From CAVZLD01 sp963776055 (GTDB lineage: Bacteria > Planctomycetota > Planctomycetia > Pirellulales > Pirellulaceae), in the NCBI GenBank assembly GCA_963776055.1, contig CAVZLD010000007.1, positions 186,001 through 250,000 on the forward strand: a stretch of 64,000 nucleotides of DNA. The letters are read 5' to 3'. The translations under genes were made by a program, and so were the position numbers. The notes beneath the pieces are model-generated. The model did not search any database. It was given only the letters and a program-made list of their open reading frames with translations, and had not been told where the DNA came from. Of this stretch, positions 58,420-64,000 are shown piece by piece (position 1 is the stretch's first letter; every line of letters starts with the position of its first letter).

Positions 58420-59094
58420 CTACTCGAGAAGGCCCTCCACCAGCTCACGACAGACTTGCAGCCGTCGCGCCAGCGAAAGGCTATGGGTGACGACGATCAG
58501 CATGGTGGATGAGTCGGATTGCTGCTGCAACTCGAGCAGCAAATCGGCGATCGACTCTGCTGTGCTACGGTCCAGGTTTCCGGTCGGCTCATCCGCCAGC
58601 AGCAACAGCGGTTCGTGGATCAATGCACGCGCAATCGCGACCCGTTGCCGTTCGCCCCCCGACAATTCGGCGGGCCGGTGATCGCGTCGCTGTTCCAGAC
58701 CGACTCGCGTCAACAACTGCGTGGCACGTTCGATCACGGCGGCGCTGGGTTTCCCCACGGCCAAGGCCGGCACGAGCACGTTTTCCAACGCCGAAAGCTG
58801 GGGCAAGAGATGGTGATCCTGGAAGATAAACCCGATCCGTTGATTGCGAAAGCGGGCCAGTTCGGGTTCCGGCAAAGTAAACGGGTCCCGCTGGCTCAGA
58901 CGGACCGAACCGGACGAGGGTTGATCCAGGGTGCCAACGATCTGCAGCAGCGTGCTCTTGCCCGAGCCGCTGGGGCCGACGATGGCCAGGTTTTCGCCCC
59001 GTGAAAGCGTGAAGGAGATGCCGCGCAAGACGACCAAAGGCGCTCCACGCGTGGGATACTCCTTCGTCAATTTGTCGACGACCAGATCAGGCAT
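58420..59094 (-). CDS. LolD/MacB-type ABC transporter ATPase
   Basis: 224 residues. Walker A AIVGPSGSGKSTLLQIVGTL, Q-loop RIGFIFQDHHLLPQLSALEN, signature ELSGGERQRVAIARALIHEP, Walker B LLLLADEPTGNLD and H-loop VVTHSLSLA are intact. The family resemblance is to LolD/MacB ATPases that pair with FtsX-type permeases. It precedes the large permease and overlaps the thioesterase gene by eight bases, so the three are probably one transcript. Confidence 0.94.
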   Translation of the reverse strand: MPDLVVDKLTKEYPTRGAPLVVLRGISFTLSRGENLAIVGPSGSGKSTLLQIVGTLDQPSSGSVRLSQRDPFTLPEPELARFRNQRIGFIFQDHHLLPQLSALENVLVPALAVGKPSAAVIERATQLLTRVGLEQRRDHRPAELSGGERQRVAIARALIHEPLLLLADEPTGNLDRSTAESIADLLLELQQQSDSSTMLIVVTHSLSLARRLQVCRELVEGLLE

Positions 59095-59530
59095 CCGACG
59101 GCTGTCCGTCCCCCTGGGCCATTTGCCGTAGTCGGTCGGCTACGGGCGCGGGAATGGGGATCGAGTGGAAGCCCCCACCGGGCTCCAGTTGGCAGCAAAC
59201 AGCAGTGATCCGGCCCGTGGCGACCAGCTGTTCCTGGCAGGAAAACTCGAAGACGTATGTCACGCTTTTCTCGCCCAACTCCGCTACCCGGACTTCGATC
59301 CGCACTTCGTCCTCGAATCGCACCGGACGCCGGAACTCGCAACTGCTTGCCACCCGTGGCCAGCTGATTGTGTGCGGATCGTCTCGGCTCATCACACTCA
59401 GCCCGATGTGCCGTAGGGCCTCATGCTCCGCTTGTTCCATCCAGGGAAAGAAAACAGAGAAGTGCGCAATCCCCGCGGCGTCCGTGTCTCGGAATTCGAC
59501 TCGCCGATGGGTAATAAATGCACTGGGCAT
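59087..59530 (-). CDS. Acyl-CoA thioesterase (YbgC/4-hydroxybenzoyl-CoA type)
   Basis: 147 residues, hotdog fold. The motif VEFRDTDAAGIAHFSVFFPW contains the catalytic aspartate of the YbgC-type family, followed by EQAEHEALRHIGL, RRPVRFEDEVRIEVRVAELG and SVTYVFEFSCQEQLVATGRI. ATG 59530 (MPSAFITHRRVEF) is preferred; the frame is open 13 codons further. Its end overlaps the ABC ATPase start by eight bases. Substrate undefined. Confidence 0.9.
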   Translation of the reverse strand: MPSAFITHRRVEFRDTDAAGIAHFSVFFPWMEQAEHEALRHIGLSVMSRDDPHTISWPRVASSCEFRRPVRFEDEVRIEVRVAELGEKSVTYVFEFSCQEQLVATGRITAVCCQLEPGGGFHSIPIPAPVADRLRQMAQGDGQPSDA

Positions 59531-59589
59531 GGTCGCAGAACAACCACGGAACGGGGGCGCGAATCCCACCTGGAAGCCGTGCTGACGCC

Positions 59590-59862
59590 TCAGTCGCCCA
59601 CGTAGGGCAACAAGGCCATGAACCGGGCCCGCTTGATAGCTTTTGTCACCGCCCGCTGGCTGACCGCTGAGCAGCCCGTTTTGCGACGCACGACAATCCG
59701 CCCGTGTCGATTGATCAGCTTCTTCAGCAATTCGACGTCCTTGTAGTCCACGAACATCGGGCGTGGGCGCTTGCCATCGACGAAAATCGGATCCTTTTTC
59801 TTCGCCTTGGTGCGCGAGCGGGTCTTTCGCTTGGAGCGGGTGGGACGTTTCTTGATCGCCAT
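59590..59862 (-). CDS. rpsR: 30S ribosomal protein bS18
   Basis: 90 residues. After a basic N-terminal tail rich in Lys, Arg and Thr, the bS18 core reads FVDYKDVELLKKLINRHGRI, VVRRKTGCSAVSQRAVTKAI and KRARFMALLPYVGD. It binds 16S rRNA beside bS6. ATG 59862 (MAIKKRPTRSKRK). It is not beside rpsF, ssb or rplI, the common neighbours, so this may be a separate or second copy. Confidence 0.95.
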   Translation of the reverse strand: MAIKKRPTRSKRKTRSRTKAKKKDPIFVDGKRPRPMFVDYKDVELLKKLINRHGRIVVRRKTGCSAVSQRAVTKAIKRARFMALLPYVGD

Positions 59863-60148
59863 GGGTAAACTCGTCCTGCGAGCCAGTGAAGTTACAGAGC
59901 CGGGCCAGTCGGGTGTGGCAAACCCGCTAATATAACCGTCTGCCGCGTGCACGCAAGGGCGAGCGAGCGGAGGCGGTCGCCCGGGGGAACCTCTTGCGGG
60001 CGTGGCTTCCTGCCCTCCACCGGCTGGGCGTCCCCCAGTTCCTGCCCGGTACCGGCAACCCGACGTGATGGCGTTTGGCCCCTGGGACGCCGCGATGGAG
60101 ACAGGATCGGCGGAGCGGTTTCTGCACTTCGGGGAGCGAACCCGCTCC

Positions 60149-60763
60149 TCAAGTCGCGGAAAAGGGCGCGACGATCTCGAGCAACTCCACGGCCGGCTCG
60201 GCGTGGCAATGAATCAGGGCTGTGCGACCATAGGTCGTCTGGCCCGGTGGGATCTTCAGTCCCTCCGCGAGCTTCGGTCCGCAGGTCACTTGATATACCT
60301 GACTGAGCTCGACCTCGCGCAAGATTTCGTGTTGGATCAAAATCCGACCCAAGGGCGTGCGTTCCTCCTCAATGGGAGCCCGAATGTGGGGTTCGAGCAG
60401 GTGCAGATGCAGCCGGACGATGCCGAACTGCACGGGCATCCCGTCCGACTGGCGATGCAACAGACTGTTCCGGCTGTAAATCGAGCCCTGACGGTTTACT
60501 GAGAGGACCGAAACCGTCACCGGCATGTGCAGGAACGACTCCAGAGTGACCGTCATGTGGTGGTCGTGCGACAGCAATTGTTGAAACGGCTGTGGCGTGT
60601 CCTCATGCGCGATCGGTTCAAACTGCCCCACAGCCTTAATGGATGGGTAAAACAGTTGGACTAGTGAATCTAGGTCGGGTGAGAACGGATCGAGGTCCAC
60701 AATGACAAACCGGTAGGGAGGCAAAGGGGGGTAGGAATCAAGTCTTGGGTGGTGGCTGTCCAC
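60149..60763 (-). CDS. Chorismate-lyase-like (DUF98-type) protein
   Basis: 204 residues. The second half resembles chorismate pyruvate-lyase-like proteins: VSVLSVNRQGSIYSRNSLLH, IEEERTPLGRILIQHEILRE, VELSQVYQVTCGPKLAEGLK, PGQTTYGRTALIHCHAEPAV and ELLEIVAP. In the family such enzymes cut chorismate to pyruvate and a hydroxybenzoate. The first 60 residues are unfamiliar. The start shown is GTG 60763 and is uncertain. No quinone gene is adjacent. I am confident of the superfamily, not of the reaction. Confidence 0.75.
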   Translation of the reverse strand: MDSHHPRLDSYPPLPPYRFVIVDLDPFSPDLDSLVQLFYPSIKAVGQFEPIAHEDTPQPFQQLLSHDHHMTVTLESFLHMPVTVSVLSVNRQGSIYSRNSLLHRQSDGMPVQFGIVRLHLHLLEPHIRAPIEEERTPLGRILIQHEILREVELSQVYQVTCGPKLAEGLKIPPGQTTYGRTALIHCHAEPAVELLEIVAPFSAT

Positions 60764-61141
60764 CCGGGATCAGGTGTCTTTTGATGGTTTGCGTGATCTT
60801 CCGCATGATACCAAAGTCAGCCCGCGGTGCGCGGGTGGAAGTCGGGCGTGGCTTCGAACCCCGGAAGTAGTGGCGCCCCCAGGCCGTCCGGCGGTGCTTG
60901 ATCCGGTCTTTCGGTGTCTCCGGGCAAGGTTTTCGACGCCTCGGGCCGATACTGTTTTGGTACCGATCGTGGACGGTCGCGTTATCGGCCCAGCGATCCC
61001 ACCACGCGTCGGTGATCCGACCGCCCGACAGGGAATCCATCCGGATTCCACTACCCCACCGTTATCTTCCCTCCCGATGGTCCGGCCACGCGTCAGCGTG
61101 TTGCGCGGCCGCAAGCCAGGGTGTCGCCCTGGCGAATTGCC
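60764..61141. other. Intergenic region between divergent genes
   Basis: 378 bp. It contains a GC hairpin CCCGCG-GTG-CGCGGG (about 60820-60834). Several frames are open on both strands but none has a ribosome site or family-like content, so I call no gene. The start regions of both flanking genes are expected here. Confidence 0.4.
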
Positions 61142-63137
61142 ATGACCAATTTCTTGCGGATTGTCCGTCGGAGTTTGCGCTGTCGCCGGACCGTTGTCGG
61201 CGCCATTTTGTGCGCGGTGATGGTAGGCATTCTCTGGGGTGGTAACATCGGGGCGGTGTTCCCCTTTGTGGAGGTCGTGTTTCGCGGGCAATCGTTGCAG
61301 CAGTATGTTGACCGCGAAATCGAGCAGGCCGACGCCCGGATCCGCCATTTGGAACAGCAGGAGCAAGACCTGCGACGTTCGGCGTTAGGATCGCCGGCGG
61401 TGGCTGACGCCGCGCGGATTGGAGGGCTGCAGCAGGTGCAACTGCGACTGCAGGCGGAGCGATCCGCGCACGGCACGCTGCATGCGGTGCGTCCCTTCGT
61501 ACAACGCTGGTTGCCCCAGTCCCGGTTCACCACGCTCGTGCTGGTGATTCTCTCTCTGCTGCTGGCGACTCTCGTGAAAGGCTTGTTTGCCGGCTTGGGG
61601 GTTATTTGTACGGAGCGTTTGGCGCAGGTCGGCACAGCGCAACTTCGCAAACGACTGCTCCACCGCACGCTGAAGATGGATCTGGACCGGTTTCAACAGG
61701 AAGAGGAGAGTCAGCTCCTCAGTCGATTGACGTATGACCTGGAACAGGTCTGCGAAGGGCTGCGGGTGCTGTTCGGCCGGGCGCTAGGCGAACCGCTGAA
61801 GATGGTGGTTTGTCTGGCGGGGGCTGCCTGGATCTGTTGGCGGCTGCTGTTGATTTCGCTCCTTCTGACACCACCGGCCTTGTTGGTGTTGATTCTGTTG
61901 AGCCGATCGCTGAAGCGTGCCAACCGCCGAGCTCTGGAGGAGATCTCTGGTATCTACGGGGTTTTCTCTGACAGCTTGCGAGGGATCCGCATCGTGAAGG
62001 CCTTTACCATGGAGCGATTCGAGCGGCGGAGAGCGGATCAGGCGTCGCGCCGTTTGTATGCGCGTGCGATGCGCGTGGCCTTCTATGATGCGCTGGTCCG
62101 GCCCAGCCTGGAGGCAACCGGAATGGTGGTGATCGGGGTTGCGATTCTGGCTGGCGCATATCTGGTCATGAACGAACAAACGCACCTGTTGGGGGTGCGC
62201 GTCACGCCGCGCCCCTTGTCCATCAGCTCGATCATGCTGTTCTTTGGGTTTTTGGCAGGAACGAGTGATCCCGCTCGAAAACTGTCCGGGATTCTGCGTC
62301 GGTTGCAGCGTGCAGCGGCGGCCTCGGATCGAGTGTACGAGCTGTTGGATCGCATGTCGACGACAACGGACGCCCACAGCGCGCAGCCTTTGCCGCCGCA
62401 CCAGGAAGTACTCCATTTTCGCGACGTGCATTTCGCGTATGCACCCGACACGCCGATTCTGCGCGGCGTTGATCTACGCATCGCGGCCGGCGAGACCGTC
62501 GCGATTGTGGGTCCCAACGGCAGCGGCAAGAGCACGTTGGCGAGTCTCGTACTGCGGTTCTACGATCCTCAAGATGGCTCCATCTGGATTGACGGTTTGG
62601 ATTTGCGTCAGGTCCGCGTGCGAGATCTGCGCGGACAGATCGGGTTGGTGACGCAAGACCCCGTGCTGTTCAATGACACGGTGGAAGCCAATATTCGAGT
62701 GGGCCAGCCGCACGCGACTCGCGATCAGGTCGTGCGGGCGGCGCCGCGCCCAGGCCGACAGCTTCATTCGGAAGGAATTGCCACAAGGTTACCAGACCAT
62801 CGTGGGGGAGGGGGCCGGCCGGCTGTCGGGTGGGCAGAGGCAGCGGATCGCCCTGGCGCGTGCGATCCTGCGCGACCCGCGAATTCTGGTGCTGGACGAG
62901 GCAACCAGTCAGGTGGATTTGGCAAGCGAGCAGAAGATCCACCGGGTGCTGGCGGAGTTTATTCGCGGCCGCACGACGCTGATTATCACTCACCGACTGT
63001 CGATTTTGCCACTCGCGGATCGGATCGTCGTGATGGAACACGGTCGTATCGTGGACAGCGGCACCTACGATGAGCTGGTAGCTCACAGCACCGCGTTCCA
63101 GCGACTCTCCCAGACCGCGCCGCCCCGCGCCGCCTGA
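61142..63137 (+). CDS. ABC exporter (MsbA-like, fused permease-ATPase; one frame break)
   Basis: About 665 residues. Membrane domain with the helix TVVGAILCAVMVGILWGGNI, then an unusual coiled-coil-rich stretch (about residues 55-125) before the second helix, then the typical half-transporter coupling region (LLHRTLKMDLDRFQQEE, GIRIVKAFTMERFERR). The ATPase domain has Walker A VGPNGSGKSTLASLVLRF, Q-loop IGLVTQDPVLFNDTVEANIR, and after a frame change near 62745 the signature RLSGGQRQRIALARAILRDP, Walker B ILVLDEATSQVD and H-loop ITHRLS. Such exporters flip lipids or drugs as homodimers. ATG 61142 has no clear ribosome site. Confidence 0.92.
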
Positions 63138-63285
63138 TTTTCGGGGCGATGGCCGGCCATTTTGCCTTCCCGATTTGGCGATCTGCGCCTCATGCTGGTC
63201 TGGAGTTTGGTCCGATGGGATAGGATGGGAATGATAATCCCATTTGATCGATTATTCCGACGCGGACGATTCCAGGCCCAAGCTC

Positions 63286-63966
63286 ATGTTGCTGTCACAC
63301 CGCCATCGCTACTTGTTTGTCCACATTGCCAAGACCGGCGGGACGAGCGTGCGGTCGATTCTCGGCCGAAATCGATGGCAAGAGCCTCTCTTTTGGCCCG
63401 GCTGGGTCTGTCATCGGATCAGTCGCGCTTGCCAGCATCGATTGGGTAGTCGGATCCCTCGGCATGCACCAGCGGTGGTGGCAAAAGAGATGCTGCCGCC
63501 GGCACTTTTCGAAGGCTTCTTCAAATTCGCTTTCGTCCGCAATCCCTGGGATCGATTGGTCAGCGGCTACCATCATTTTCTGCGAGACCGATACGCGTTG
63601 CTGGATGAGAATCAGATTCGAGATTTTTCTGAATTCGTCGATTGGATTCTGCCAGTCGAACCCGAAACCACGTCGCGCGCGGCTCTGGTCGTTGCGCTGC
63701 AGCGTCCGCAGCACGAGTACTTGGTCGATTGGCACGGACGGTTGCTCGTCGATTTCGTCGGCCACTACGAACGGCTGGAAGAAGACTTCGATACTGTGGT
63801 CCGGCGTCTACAACTCCGTTCCTTGCGACTGCCTCACAAGCGTCGCTCGCAGCGACGCCGCGATTATCGAACGATGTACAGCGATGCCTTGGCGGAGCGA
63901 GTCGGCCGGTTCTATGCCGCGGACCTGTCTGCCTTTGGCTACACCTTTGACCGGCAAGCGGCTTGA
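63286..63966 (+). CDS. Sulfotransferase family protein
   Basis: 226 residues. The PAPS-binding 5' loop reads YLFVHIAKTGGTSVRSIL and the 3'-phosphate motif FKFAFVRNPWDRLVSGYHHF, as in carbohydrate sulfotransferases of the Sulfotransfer_2 type. It should transfer sulfate from PAPS to a sugar or lipid acceptor. ATG 63286 begins directly before the first strand; a TTG at 63244 would add 14 residues. No signal peptide or membrane helix is seen. It ends 34 bp before the window edge. Its placement after an ABC exporter could link it to a surface glycan, but this is inference. Confidence 0.88.
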   Translation: MLLSHRHRYLFVHIAKTGGTSVRSILGRNRWQEPLFWPGWVCHRISRACQHRLGSRIPRHAPAVVAKEMLPPALFEGFFKFAFVRNPWDRLVSGYHHFLRDRYALLDENQIRDFSEFVDWILPVEPETTSRAALVVALQRPQHEYLVDWHGRLLVDFVGHYERLEEDFDTVVRRLQLRSLRLPHKRRSQRRRDYRTMYSDALAERVGRFYAADLSAFGYTFDRQAA

Positions 63967-64000
63967 GTTACGTAGTGCGAGCCCAAGGGGGGAGCGGTAG

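Noticed and set aside
60738..61040. Minus-strand 100-codon frame before the chorismate-lyase-like gene
   Set aside because: It overlaps that gene's start in another frame, has no ribosome site, and its composition is not protein-like.

Overview
The window looks like a piece of a planctomycete chromosome (Pirellulales-like), inferred from gene content and not from a database search. The signs are GC-rich coding DNA, a lysine-rich histone H1-like repeat protein, LpxB, Mla and LptF/G envelope genes (a Gram-negative-type outer membrane), several FHA and sigma-54 regulators, a PEGA lipoprotein and a ThiE with an N-terminal extra domain. I recognise no rRNA, tRNA, CRISPR array, insertion sequence or prophage gene.

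Layout. 1-14.7 kb: a complex I operon running nuoB (cut by the window edge) to nuoN in the standard B-C-D-E-F-G-H-I-J-K-L-M-N order, with tightly overlapping start and stop codons. A degenerate sigma-54-activator-like protein and a small receiver-like protein follow, coupled to nuoN. 16.7-25.1 kb: mrp/apbC, the H1-like gene with a clear terminator, a site-2-type metalloprotease, lpxB, a CYTH-domain enzyme, a secreted propeller-like protein, thiE and a membrane-anchored helical-repeat protein. 25.3-36.4 kb: clpC, the mlaE-mlaF-mlaD lipid transport cluster, a PEGA lipoprotein, then PP2C phosphatase, LptF/G permease and an FHA-GAF-sigma-54 activator. 36.4-48.6 kb: lexA with a promoter overlapped by an inverted repeat, proB, purF, trmB, a FabZ-like dehydratase, a 32-residue basic protein, an RND exporter, trpD, a nucleoside hydrolase, an HtrA protease and a DksA-type zinc-finger protein. 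49.4-64 kb: an FHA/coiled-coil membrane protein, a TIM-barrel isomerase, a deaminase, queF and queE (queuosine), a small membrane protein, a very large FtsX-type permease with its ATPase, a thioesterase, rpsR, a chorismate-lyase-like protein, an ABC exporter and a sulfotransferase.

Sequence quality matters here. Nearly every nuo gene from nuoB to nuoM is broken by single-base frame changes although the conserved residues are intact in the pieces. From about 13.1 to 27.5 kb genes are clean, and later breaks are isolated (clpC, mlaF, proB, purF, the RND gene, two ABC genes). I read these as base-calling errors and give one span per gene.

The most unusual non-coding feature is a family of roughly 80-bp repeats, three copies, each just after the 3' end of a gene and in that gene's orientation. 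In two copies the repeat begins with the gene's own TAG stop. I found no clear new multi-gene defence or metabolic system. The best leads are this repeat family, the GAFTGA-less regulator behind nuoN, the putative lexA operator and the tiny basic protein.
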